Of a stretch of DNA of 64,000 nt, positions 34,296 to 44,149 are shown in pieces. Source of the DNA: Amia ocellicauda (taxonomy: Eukaryota > Chordata > Actinopteri > Amiiformes > Amiidae); the NCBI RefSeq assembly GCF_036373705.1, contig NC_089851.1:58912850-58976849 (forward strand). Direction: 5' to 3'. How positions within the stretch are numbered: position 1 is the first letter of the stretch; every line of letters begins with the position of its first letter. The position numbers and the translations under genes were made by a program. Below the pieces are notes generated by a model, which worked only from the letters and a program-made list of their open reading frames with translations, did no database searches and was not told the DNA's origin.

Positions 34296-34751
34296 ATTTG
34301 TCTTTGTGAAGGACGCATCAATCAAAGCCGAGTTGCTTGAATTTGTGCGCCAGGAGTGGCATAAAGTCACCCAACAGCGATGTGAAAGACTGGTGGAGAG
34401 CATGCCAAGACGCATGAATGCTGTGATTGAAAATCACCAAATATTAATTTCTGAACTCTTTGTAAGTTAAAACATTAGTATTATGTTTTTTAAAAATTAA
34501 TATGAACTTATTTTCTTTGCATTATTTGAGGTCTGACAACACTGCATCTTTTTTGTAATTTTGTCCAGTTGTAAATTTCTGCAAATAAATGCTCTAAATG
34601 ACAATATTTTTATTTGGAATTTGGGAAAAATGTTTTCAGCAGTTTATAGAATAAAACAAAAATGTTCATTTTACCAAAACATATACCTATAAATAGTAAA
34701 ACCAGAGAAACTGATAATTGTGCACTGGTCTCTTAATTTTTTCCAGAGCTG
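34296..34751 (+). mobile_element. Tc1/mariner 3' end fragment
   Basis: The plus strand encodes the C-terminus of a Tc1-type transposase (ELLEFVRQEWHKVTQQRCER, then LVESMPRRMNAVIE). It is followed by the element's 3' non-coding region and a terminal repeat ending TTTTTTCCAGAGCTG at 34751, next to TA. The catalytic core and 5' end are absent, so it is a dead 5'-truncated copy of a different family from the 14.35-kb element. Confidence 0.8.
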
Positions 34752-34892
34752 TATACACCTTTATATGCGCTGCCATATCAAACATTTAACACTAAAGCAT
34801 GTTGTGAATAAATGTTATGCTTTGGAATTTTAATATTGACATGAATAGACAATCCATGCAAGTAAACTCAAACACACAATAACAAGTGGTAT

Positions 34893-35356
34893 TGTCACTG
34901 TTGAATCCCACACATCCCGCAATTCACAAGCTCCCCTGCAGAGGTCAGCATCACCGGAATTCTAAACCCTCACATTCCCCAGCAATCAGCCACTTAACAT
35001 TCCTCGGCACCATGTGCACTTGTTCTATCATCCTCGAACTCCCATTGTACCAGCACTCTCCTTCACCGTCCTCTGCTCCTCTCTGCTACACATATAAACC
35101 CCTCTGTGACTTTAATTCACTGCTAAGTCTTGTATCCTTTTGTTATTGATTGTTTACAACCTCCACGTGTTCCTCCACCAATTCCCGTATTCTCCCTACC
35201 AGCCTGTTTGCCTGATCATTGACCCCCTGCTTGTCTTATCGACCAGGACTTGTGGATTTCCCTGGACATTACGGTTTGCCGGCATTGACCACAGCCTGTT
35301 TCTGACCACCTCTCACTCCGCACCTGGGTTCCCCGCCATGGCAGTCCTTCTTTACA
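34893..35356. mobile_element. Solo LTR with 5-bp target duplication
   Basis: A 464-bp block begins TGTCACTG and ends TTTACA, flanked by GGTAT on both sides (34888-34892 and 35357-35361). It shares internal AAACCCCTCTGT and a Pro/Cys-codon-rich look with the solo LTR at 10099-10581. It is probably a Ty3/gypsy-type LTR. It sits directly against the end of a Tc1 element. Confidence 0.7.
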
Positions 35357-35362
35357 GGTATA

Positions 35363-36230
35363 CAGTCCGGTCCATAAATATTTGGACAGACCCAATTGTC
35401 AATTTGGCTCTGTACACCATCACAATGGATTGGAAAGGAAACAATCAAGATGTGCTTTAAGTGTAGACTTTCATCTTTAATTGGAGGGTAGTTACATCCA
35501 AATCGGGTGAATGGTGTAGGAATTAAACCAATTTTTATGTGGTCCCCCCAATTTTAGGGGCTCAAAAGTATTTGGACAAACTAACATAATCATTAATTAA
35601 ATTGTGAGTTTCAAAACTTGGTTGTGATGCGGGACAGTGGCCTGTCCGAATGCCAAATATATTTGCACCATTGTTGCAGTAAGATTGTGTAACCCATGTA
35701 TGAATTTAAGCTTTGTGTATTGCTCCGCAGAGGACAGGTGCAGTAGTTCTGTGTAGCTGATTTTTAGAAAAACATTTTCATCCAAGGCTATAGAGAAAAC
35801 AGAAGACAAAGGAGAAGTCTGTGATCAAGTTTGGGGTACATCATTGACGTCATCCAGTTGCCCAGCAACCAAAGGGAGTCATCTTGTATATGATAGCATG
35901 TTCTTTAGAAAAACCTTAGATGTGTCTTGCTGACTGACCATCTCCAGAGCACTTAGTTGTAGCTGAATAAACTATTTTGGTATTATTTCAGTTAAATCGG
36001 GTCCTGAGTATTCCTTGTCCGCCTGTTTATTGAGGGAGTAAAATGTCTCCCTATCAGTTGCAAATCCTTTGCAGTCAATGACTGCCTGAAGTCTGGAACC
36101 CATAGACATCACCAGATGTTGGGTTTCTTCCCTGGTGATGCTATGCCAGGCCTGCACTACAGCTGTCTTTAGATCCTGCTTGTTCTTGGGGTGTTTTGCC
36201 TTAGATATCAAAACAAACCAATCAGAGAGC
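35363..36230 (-). mobile_element. Tc1/mariner fragment, 3' end and transposase C-terminus
   Basis: The left end, CAGTCCGGTCCATAAATATT after a TA, is a Tc1 terminal repeat; a second TATTTGGACA copy near 35570 fits the family's internal repeat. The minus frame at 35972-36238 gives KHPKNKQDLKTAVVQAWHSI then TREETQHLVMSMGSRLQAVI, the C-terminus of the transposase. About 400 bp between these parts (35580-35970) is not typical and may be an insertion. The N-terminal part is not on this strand. Confidence 0.75.
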
Positions 36231-36261
36231 AAAAACATTAGGTGGGGCCAAATCCACTAAT

Positions 36262-36470
36262 AAGAACGTACTGGTGAGCGCAGGAACACCAAAAGGCCAG
36301 GAACACCACGGAAAACAACTGTGGTGGATGACAGAATATTTTCCCTGGTGAGGAAAACCCCTTCACAACAGTTGGCCAGATCAAGAATACCCTCCAGGAG
36401 GTAGGCGTATCTGTGTCAATGTCAACAATCAAGAGAACAATCGCTAATCTCAAGATGGAGCTGGGGGTAG
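36262..36470 (+). mobile_element. Tc1 transposase N-terminal fragment, opposite polarity
   Basis: The plus strand reads, in pieces, TTVVDDRIFSLVRKNPFTTV and QEVGVSVSMSTIKRTIANLK, the N-terminal HTH region of Tc1-like transposases. It lies just right of a C-terminal piece that runs on the minus strand, so the two halves point away from each other. Either an inversion within one element or two adjoining fragments would give this. Confidence 0.65.
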
Positions 36471-36831
36471 GTGTTCCATGGCCAGGCTGTCGTTCCCTCT
36501 GCCAAGTGTGTACAGGCCAAGATACCTCCATTACTTCAATCACTACATCTTCCGCTGACTTCTATAGGGGGCTGCGTGAACTACTGAAGTAATGCTGTAG
36601 AGATAAGTGTCCTTAAACTGGGAAATGGAAATAAAGATTAAGTAAGCATCACTCATTGAAGAAATGCATCACAGTGTCTCTGTCAGCCTGTACAGCAGCG
36701 CATGTTTGCCGTAGCCAACATTTATTCAGTGCCAAATTTCCTTGCACAAAGCCATAGCAGATTCTCAAGCCCTCCCATGTTGTTGATTATCTTGTATCCA
36801 TGTATTAAGAATAATGGTAATGCTTTATTTT

Positions 36832-37412
36832 AAGTGTCCATTATAAACAATCTATTAACATGTTATGTTATTATTATATGATTAATTTTACAAATTATAA
36901 ATATATTAGACATTTTTAAACTTTTTTGCTATAATATGTTTTAAGGTATTTAATAACATATTTAATAAAGGGTATAATAACATGACATTCGCACACCGAT
37001 ATCAATCTATTATCATTAACTGCCATGCCAGTTAATTACTGCTATTATCCATCCATTTTTGAAACCAGTTATCCTGGCGAAGGTCGCCGAGCACTGATCC
37101 CGGCAGGCAAAGGGCACAAGGCAGGAATACACCCAGGACGGGACCCCAGTCCATCGCTGGGCAACACACACACACACACACACACACGCAGACACACCCA
37201 CATACAGGGCAATTTAGAGAAGCCAATTAACCTAACCCACATGTCTTTGGACGGTGGGAGGAAACCCACGTGGACACGGGGAGAACATGCAAACTACATA
37301 GTATAGCAAAAATGTTTAAATAAAAATGTCTAATATATGTATAATTTGTAATAATCATATAACAATAACATAATCAATAATTTGTTAATAGATTGTTTAT
37401 AATGGACACTTG
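36832..37412. mobile_element. Fold-back/MITE-like element split by an L2 fragment
   Basis: The left arm (from AAGTGTCCATTATAAACAAT) and the right arm (to TTGTTTATAATGGACACTT) are long imperfect inverted repeats of about 150 bp each. They also share internal blocks such as TTAGACATTTTTA and its complement. No coding sequence. The loop holds the L2-like fragment, which therefore inserted later. Confidence 0.75.
37046..37300 (+). repeat. L2-like LINE 3' UTR fragment
   Basis: Contains the recognisable fish L2 tail blocks: a CCATCC-type start, CAGTTATCCTGG, GACGGGACCCCAGTCCATCG, an AC microsatellite (about 37164-37187), CCAATTAACCTAACCCACAT, GTCTTTGGACGGTGGGAGGA and ACACGGGGAGAACATGCAAA. Non-coding; inserted within the fold-back element. 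Confidence 0.85.
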
Positions 37413-37723
37413 TTAGCATAATAACTAATGTATGTTATCTATCTGTATGTAATGCTGTTGTCCTATAAGTCCTTACATTTGTAAACAGGGATTTTTGAAA
37501 TAACCATTACTTATTTTGTGAAAAAACAGGGAAACAGAAATAAGGAATGAGTAACTATTACTTATTTCTCCAGAAATAAATAAGTAAACTTTACTTATTT
37601 TGCAGAAAAAAATAAAACAGTTTATTATTAATATATTGAGGAAACAGTGAAAAAAAAAACCATTACTTATTTTTTGAAAAATAAGGAATCTACTTCATAG
37701 AGGTTCTGAAATCAGCATACTTC

Positions 37724-37909
37724 TCATGGCAGGAAAGGAAAGTGGAAGCCTTTTGACACATTTCTTGACTTTGATTGAAGATTTTCCAGTATTTTAATCA
37801 GACCTCCTGCCAGAATATATTCTGCAGTGGGTTTCAGAATGGGCTGCCAAAACTGCGTAATCTCCTCCACCAACCTTTCCTGGTTTTCCTTTGTTTGGTA
37901 AAACTGCAT
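37724..37909 (-). CDS. Unassigned exon-like ORF (minus, 61 codons)
   Basis: Reads MQFYQTKENQERLVEEITQF, then WQPILKPTAEYILAGGLIKI and ends FHFPFLP with a TGA. The composition looks protein-like, and an acceptor-like AAATGCAG precedes TTTTACC. I recognise no family and see no neighbouring exon to link it to. Confidence 0.25.
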   Translation of the reverse strand: MQFYQTKENQERLVEEITQFWQPILKPTAEYILAGGLIKILENLQSKSRNVSKGFHFPFLP

Positions 37910-38475
37910 TTATGGAAGATACCCTTACAAAAATAAAATATTTAAAAATATATATTATTCTGAAATATGAAATGTATTTTAATGTATTAATATGTTTTAT
38001 AAATGTGCATACCATTTTATAATATATGGTGAAAATATACTTTTAAATATCAATTGCAGTTTTAGTATGTCACTTGATACATAAATATGGTCAAATACAC
38101 TATATTATACAATACAAATATTGTTTAATATAACTTAAGTATATTCAGAATTATATGTAAACTTGTTTTTAATATATATAATTATATGCAAATATACTGT
38201 AACATCTACACATGTATTTTATACTAAATATATAAAAATGCATACATATATGTCTCCTTATAATATACATTTAGTATACTGCTAAATACACAACAATCTC
38301 ATATTGCATGTATTGTATACTGTGAATATATTAGACTGCAAAAATGTTGCATTCTAAATATACTGGTAGAATATATTTGGATAAACTTCCAAACACATGT
38401 ATACATGAAGTGTAACTTATAACATTGGGATACTTCAATACTTTAATAGATTTCACTTGGTACTCACTTGGTGTT
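37910..38475. other. AT-rich sequence, no gene
   Basis: Rich in TATAC/ATATA motifs. Nothing classifiable. Confidence 0.6.
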
Positions 38476-39651
38476 TGACCCACTTTTGCCTTCAGAACTG
38501 CCTTAATTCTACGTGGCATTGATTCAACAAGGTGCTGAAAGCATTCTTTAGAAATGTTGGCCCATATTGATAGGATAGCATCTTGCAGTTGATGGAGATT
38601 TGTGGGATGCACATCCAGGGCACAAAGCTCCCGTTCCACCACATCCCAAAGATGCTCTATTGGGCTGAGATCTGGTAACTGTGGGGGCCAGTTTAGTACA
38701 GTGAACTCATTGTCATGTTCAAGAAACCAATTTGAAATGATTCGACCTTTGTGACATGGTGCATTATCCTGCTGGAAGTAGCCATCAGAGGATGGGTACA
38801 TGGTGGTCATAAAGGGATGAACATGGTCAGAAACAATGCTCAGGTAGGCCGTGGCATTTAAACGATGCCCAATTGGCAATAAGGGGCATAAAGTGTGCCA
38901 AGAAAACATCCCCCACACCATTACACCACCACCACCAGCCTGCACAGTGGTAACAAGGCATGATGGATCCATGTTCTCATTCTGTTTACGCCAAATTCTG
39001 ACTCTACCATCTGAATGTCTCAACAGAAATCGAGACTCATCAGACCAGGCAACATTTTTTCAGTCTTCAACTGTCCAATTTTGGTGAGCTTGTGCAAATT
39101 GTAGCCTCTTTTTCCTATTTGTAGTGGAGATGAGTGGTACCCGGTGGGGTCTTCTGCTGTTGTAGCCCATCCGCCTCAAGGTTGTACGTGTTGTGGCTTC
39201 ACAGATGCTTTGCTGCATACCTCGGTTGTAACGAGTGGTTATTTCAGTCAAAGTTGCTCTTCTATCAGCTTGAATCAGTCGGCCCATTCTCCTCTGACCT
39301 CTAGCATCAACAAGGCATTTTCGCCCACAGGACTGCCGCATACTGGATGTTTTTCCCTTTTCACACCATTCTTTGTAAACCCTAGAAATGGTTGTGCGTG
39401 AAAATCCCAGTAACTGAGCAGATTGTGAAATACTCAGACCGGCCCGTCTGGCACCAACAACCATGCCACGCTCAAAATGGCTTAAATCACCTTTCTTTCC
39501 CATTCAGACATTCAGTTTGGAGTTCAGGAGATTGTCTTGACCAGGACCACACCCCTAAATGCATTGAAGCAACTGCCATGTGATTGGTTGGTTAGATAAT
39601 TGCATTAATGAGAAATTGAACAGGTGTTCCTAATAATCCTTTAGGTGAGTG
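38476..39651 (-). mobile_element. Tc1/mariner transposon, damaged second DD36E copy
   Basis: Nearly identical to the element at 14350-15570. The right terminal repeat is intact (ends CTTTAGGTGAGTG at 39651, followed by TA). The left terminal repeat is missing: unrelated sequence runs straight into the coding 3' end near 38476. The transposase frame (38476-39503) is interrupted once: the Trp codon of the VEDWKNVAW stretch has become TGA (about 39060-39062), and the C-terminus is replaced after KAKVGQT by flanking sequence. It cannot supply or mobilise itself but shows the family is young. Confidence 0.92.
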
Positions 39652-39653
39652 TA

Positions 39654-40189
39654 TAGGGCATGTATTACAGATTCATTCAAAATGGTCTCACTTTAGATTT
39701 GAGGAAACACTATTTACTTGTATCAGCGGTCATTCATTTGCCATTAATAGTTCTTCCAATTTCCGACCTTTTAGTTCCAGAGACCAATGTTTTGGTACCA
39801 GCTAAAAAAACAAAGACAAATGTACATTAATTGGACAAATATGAAATATATAGTTACATGTAAAATATGGCCCAATATACAACGCTACAATTATTACAAT
39901 TTACTTGCACTGTAATTACACGGTAACAAGAGTGAATTGACCAAGTAGGATGTGTATAGTTAATTCAATTATTAAATACTAGTATGGATGATGTATGATT
40001 ACAGAACGAGCTTACATACACTAAACAAGTATTATGGCTTATTTACATGTAGTGTGTGTTTTTTACTTTACATATTCATGTAAAATGCTGCCAACCTTTG
40101 TGATGTTACCGATGACCTTAAACTCACCCCTTCTTAAAGTGTAACCACATGTGGTGATCAGGTGAGGGTCTGCCTCAAGCAGTTGTTTT
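39654..40189. other. No recognised gene
   Basis: AT-rich flank between the Tc1 copy and the second tRNA/satellite field. Confidence 0.6.
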
Positions 40190-40233
40190 GTTTCTTACGC
40201 CTGGGTGTAGGTACTGGAGAATGGGAGAGTCCT

Positions 40234-40307
40234 GGCACCGTGGCTTAGTTGGTCAAAGCGCCTGCCTTGTAAACAGGAAACCCTGGGTTCGACGCCCAGC
40301 AGTGCCT
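40234..40307 (+). tRNA. tRNA-Thr (TGT)
   Basis: 74 nt, GGCACCGTGGCTTAGTTGGT start, loop CTTGTAA. The T arm is CTGGGTTCGACGCCCAG, an unusual G at the end of the T loop. Its upstream flank (TTACGCCTGGGTGTAGG) matches the other Thr-TGT block copies, but the TTTTG expansion is reduced to one or two units. Confidence 0.88.
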
Positions 40308-40471
40308 TGGTTTATGTTGTCCTAGGCAATGGAAAGGAAGTTTCTAAACGCTCAATACATTTTCGCAAGATAGCCGTCCGCAGCAAGCAGCTTAAGGTTA
40401 CTGTAGCCACAGTCTGGCAAGCTGACTGCCAGAAGTAGAAACAATAACAAGGGGCGGGGGGAAAAGTGGGC

Positions 40472-40545
40472 CGTCCCTGGGTGGAATCGAACCACAATCC
40501 TTTCGGTTAACAGCCAAACACGCTGACCGATTGCGCCACAGGTGT
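40472..40545 (-). tRNA. tRNA-Asn (GTT), 5' acceptor lost
   Basis: The body and anticodon GTT are normal and the 3' acceptor CAGGGAC is intact. Loss of about 10 bp (the AGACAGACAG seen after the gene in other copies) replaces the 5' acceptor GTCTCTG with ACACCTG. The acceptor stem cannot form properly, so this is a likely pseudogene. Confidence 0.75.
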
Positions 40546-40635
40546 TGTGGTTGCTGCACTCGTGCAGTTCCTTCACAGTTGCCAGAAATCATTTCCAGCA
40601 CACAATTTTCTTTGTCGTTGAATGCAACATACGTG

Positions 40636-41925
40636 ACCATTGGGGGAGCGATAGTAAGCAAGAGAGTTAGATATCGAGAGTCATAGATAGATAGCTAGCT
40701 AGATAGATAGATAGATGGATGGATGGACGGCAAGGCAAGCATCTGATTGACAGTGGTCTGTGATCTGCTGTTATGCTACTATGCTACTGACCATTGGGGG
40801 AGCGATAGCAAGCAAGAGAGTTAGATATCAAGAGTCATAGATAGATAGCTAGCTAGATAGATAGATAGATGGATGGATGGACGGCAAGGCAAGCATCTGA
40901 TTGACAGTGGTCCGTGATCTGCTGTTATGCTACAATGCTACTGACCATTGGGGGAGCGATAGCAAGCAAGAGAGTTAGATATCAAGAGTCATAGATAGAT
41001 AGATAGATAGATAGATGGATGGATGGACGGCAAGGCAAGCATCTGATTGACAGTGGTCCGTGATCTGCTGTTATGCTACTATGCTACTGACCATTGGGGG
41101 AGCGATAGCAAGCAAGAGAGTTAGATATTGAGAGTCATAGATAGATAGATAGATAGATAAATGGATGGACGGCAAGACAAGCATCTGATTGACAGTGGTC
41201 CGTGATCTGCTGTTATGCTACTATGCTACTGACCATTGGGGGAGCGATAGCAAGCAAGAGAGTTAGATATTGAGAGTCATAGATAGATAGATGGATGGAT
41301 GGACGGCAAGGCAACCATCTGATTGACAGTGGTCCGTGATCTGCTGTTATGCTACTATGCTACTGACCATTGGGGGAGCGATTGCAAGCAAGAGAGTTAG
41401 ATATTGAGAGTCATTGATAGATAGATAGATAGATAGATGGATGGATGGACGGCAAGGCAAGCATCTGATTGACAGTGGTCCGTGATCTGCTGTTATGCTA
41501 CAATGCTACTGACCATTGGGGGAGCGATAGCAAGCAAGAGAGTTAGATATCAAGAGTCATAGATAGATAGATAGATAGATGGATGGTTGGACGGCAAGGC
41601 AAGCATCTGATTGACAGTGGTCCGTGATCTGCTGTTATGCTACTATGCTACTGACCATTGGGGGAGCGATAGCAAGCAAGAGAGTTAGATGTCAAGAGTC
41701 ATAGATAGATAGATAGATAGATGGATGGATGGACGGCAAGGCAAGCACCTGATTGACAGTGGTCCGTGATCTGCTGTTATGCTACTATGCTACTGACCAT
41801 TGGGGGAGCGATAGCAAGCAAGAGAGTTAGATATTGAGAGTAATAGATAGATAGATGGATGGATGGACGGCAAGGCAACCATCTGATTGACAGTGGTCCG
41901 TGATCTGCTGTTATGCTACTATCAG
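40636..41925 (+). repeat. GATA-rich satellite array 2, about 9 monomers
   Basis: Same monomer as array 1. Some monomers carry a TAGCTAGC variant in the GATA core (40692, 40847). The array starts in the flank of the damaged tRNA-Asn and runs into the CAG-rich lead of the next tRNA-Thr. Confidence 0.97.
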
Positions 41926-41944
41926 CAGCAGCAGCTACAGATTT

Positions 41945-42018
41945 GGTGCCGTGGCTCAGTTGGTTAAAGCACCTGTCTAGTAAACAGGAGGTCCTGTGTT
42001 CAAATCCCAGCGGTGCCT
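41945..42018 (+). tRNA. tRNA-Thr (AGT)
   Basis: 74 nt with loop CTAGTAA. The acceptor starts GGTGCCG and pairs by wobble. The T stem carries one mismatch (CTGTG against CCCAG). It heads the second copy of the Thr-TTTTG-Thr-Asn block. Confidence 0.88.
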
Positions 42019-42304
42019 TAGGCGGGCTTTCTGTGATCCTTGCGAAGCTTGTGCTTCCGCTTTGTCAACCATCAGTTTTAGCAAGATAGGCTTATCGTAA
42101 AGCCATCAGAGGACGTAATGAACCGGAAAACCAACTGGACAGACGCTGGTTTGTAAAGAAGAACCAGAACCCAAAGGACACGCGCTACGGCCAACGTCCA
42201 ATTCCCATTGCCGCCCCATGACAGTCGCAACAGGGAGCTTGTTGCTCCCGTCAACCTTACGTTTTCACCTCTGTGTGCTTCCTTTGTTGCAGCCTGCATC
42301 CAGA

Positions 42305-42410
42305 TTTTGTTTTGTTTTGTTTTGTTTTGTTTTGTTTTGTTTTGTTTTGTTTTGTTTTGTTTTGTTTTGTTTTGTTTTGTTTTGTTTTGTTTTGTTTTGT
42401 TTTGTTTTGT
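42305..42410 (+). repeat. (TTTTG)n expansion
   Basis: About 21 pure units in the same place within the tRNA block as at 18189. Confidence 0.97.
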
Positions 42411-42452
42411 GCCTTACGCCTGAGTGTAGGCACTGGGGAATGGGAGAGTCCT

Positions 42453-42526
42453 GGCACCGTGGCTTAGTTGGTCAAAGCACCTGTCTTATAAACAGGAAAC
42501 TTTGGGTTCGACTCCCAGCAGTGCCT
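42453..42526 (+). tRNA. tRNA with Thr-type body and TAT anticodon
   Basis: Identical in body to the Thr-TGT copies (GGCACCGTGGCTTAGTTGGT start, GCAGTGCC end), with a perfect CCTGT/ACAGG anticodon stem. The loop is CTTATAA, so the anticodon reads TAT, for the Ile codon AUA, instead of TGT. The T stem has shifted as well (TTGGG against CCCAG, one wobble pair). A near-identical copy with the same changes is at 55015. It could be miscoding, re-identified by another synthetase, or silent. Confidence 0.88.
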
Positions 42527-42690
42527 TGGTTTATGTTGGCCTAGGCAATGGAAAGGAAGTTTCTAAACGATCAATACATTTTTGCAAGATTGCCGTCCGC
42601 AGCAAGCAGCTTAAGGTTACTGTAGCCGCAGTCTGGCAAGCTGACCGCCAGAAGTAGAAACAATAACAAGGGGCGGGGGGAAAAGTGTGC

Positions 42691-42764
42691 CGTCCCTGGG
42701 TGGATTCAAACCACCATCCTTTCAGTTAACAGCCAAACACGCTGACCGATTGCGCCACAGAGAC
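42691..42764 (-). tRNA. tRNA-Asn (GTT)
   Basis: The acceptor GTCTCTG/CAGGGAC pairs fully, the loop CTGTTAA is normal and the anticodon stem uses wobble pairs (TTTGG/CTGAA). The T loop reads TTTGAAT instead of TTCGAAT, which weakens the B box of the internal promoter. Confidence 0.85.
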
Positions 42765-42867
42765 AGACAGAGGTGTTGTGGTTGCTGCAGTCGTGCAGTT
42801 CCTTCACAGTTGCCAAAAATCATTTCCAGCACACGATTTTCTTTGTCGTTGAATGCAACATACGTGA

Positions 42868-43910
42868 CCATTGGGGGAGCGATAGCAAGCAAGAGAGTTA
42901 GATATTGAGAGTCATTGATAGATAGATAGATAGATAGATGGATGGATGGACGGCAAGGCAAGCATCTGATTGACAGTGGTCCGTGATCTGCTGTTATGCT
43001 ACTATGCTACTGACCATTGGGGGAGCGATTGCAAGCAAGAGAGTTAGATATTGAGAGTCATTGATAGATAGATAGATAGATAGATGGATGGATGGACGGC
43101 AAGGCAAGCATCTGATTGACAGTGGTCCGTGATCTGCTGTTATGCTACAATGCTACTGACCATTGGGGGAGCGATAGCAAGCAAGAGAGTTAGATATCAA
43201 GAGTCATAGATAGATAGATAGATAGATGGATGGTTGGACGGCAAGGCAAGCATCTGATTGACAGTGGTCCGTGATCTGCTGTTATGCTACTATGCTACTG
43301 ACCATTGGGGGAGCGATAGCAAGCAAGAGAGTTAGATGTCAAGAGTCATAGATAGATAGATAGATAGATGGATGGATGGACGGCAAGGCAAGCACCTGAT
43401 TGACAGTGGTCCGTGATCTGCTGTTATGCTACTATGCTACTGACCATTGGGGGAGCGATAGCAAGCAAGAGAGTTAGATATTGAGAGTCATAGATAGATA
43501 GATGGATGGATGGACGGCAAGGCAACCATCTGATTGACAGTGGTCCGTGATCTGCTGTTATGCTACAATGCTACTGACCATTGGGGGAGCGATAGCAAGC
43601 AAGAGAGTTAGATATCAAGAGTCATAGATAGATAGATAGATGGATGGACGGCAAGGCAATTGGGGGACCATTGGGGGAGCGATAGCAAGCAAGAGAGTTA
43701 GATATCGAGAGTCATTGATACATAGATATATAGATGGATGGATGGATGGACGGCAAGGCAAGCATCTGATTGACAGTGGTCCGTGATCTGCTGTTATGCT
43801 ACTATGCTACTGACCATTGGGGGAGCGATAGCAAGCAAGAGAGTTAGATATCGAGAGTCATTGATAGATAGATAGATAGATGGATGGATGGACGGCAAGT
43901 CAAGCATCTG
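42868..43910 (+). repeat. GATA-rich satellite array 3, about 8 monomers
   Basis: Same monomer. Several monomers repeat, in the same order, the private variants seen in array 2 (GGATGGTTGGACGG at 41581 and 43228; TTAGATGTCAAGAGTC at 41685 and 43331), showing a segmental copy. One monomer (about 43660) carries a short fused junction, GGCAATTGGGGGACC, also seen at 55956. Confidence 0.97.
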
Positions 43911-44090
43911 ATAAGATTTAAAACCAGCGGTAACCTAGGCCGGATTTTAGGGTTTTACGCCAACAATGAGGATGAATTTAAGGATATAATAGCTCCATAC
44001 CCCGCGGATATCCGCGCAGGATTTTACACCCTTTATGTCTACACGGACATCATTTCACACCATTAGGGCCTGGAGGTAATAAAACCCTTT
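43908..44090 (+). mobile_element. Fossil Polinton fragment (penton-like)
   Basis: A short stretch reads GNLGRILGFYANNEDEF then YPADIRAGFYTLYVYTDI, which resembles the minor capsid (penton) protein of fish Polintons. It is a small broken fragment lying flush against the end of satellite array 3. No other Polinton part is recognised here. Confidence 0.55.
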
Positions 44091-44149
44091 GAAGCGGGTG
44101 AGAGCCGAAATCCCGAAATAGAGCTATGAACCCAGGCCAACCGGCGATT

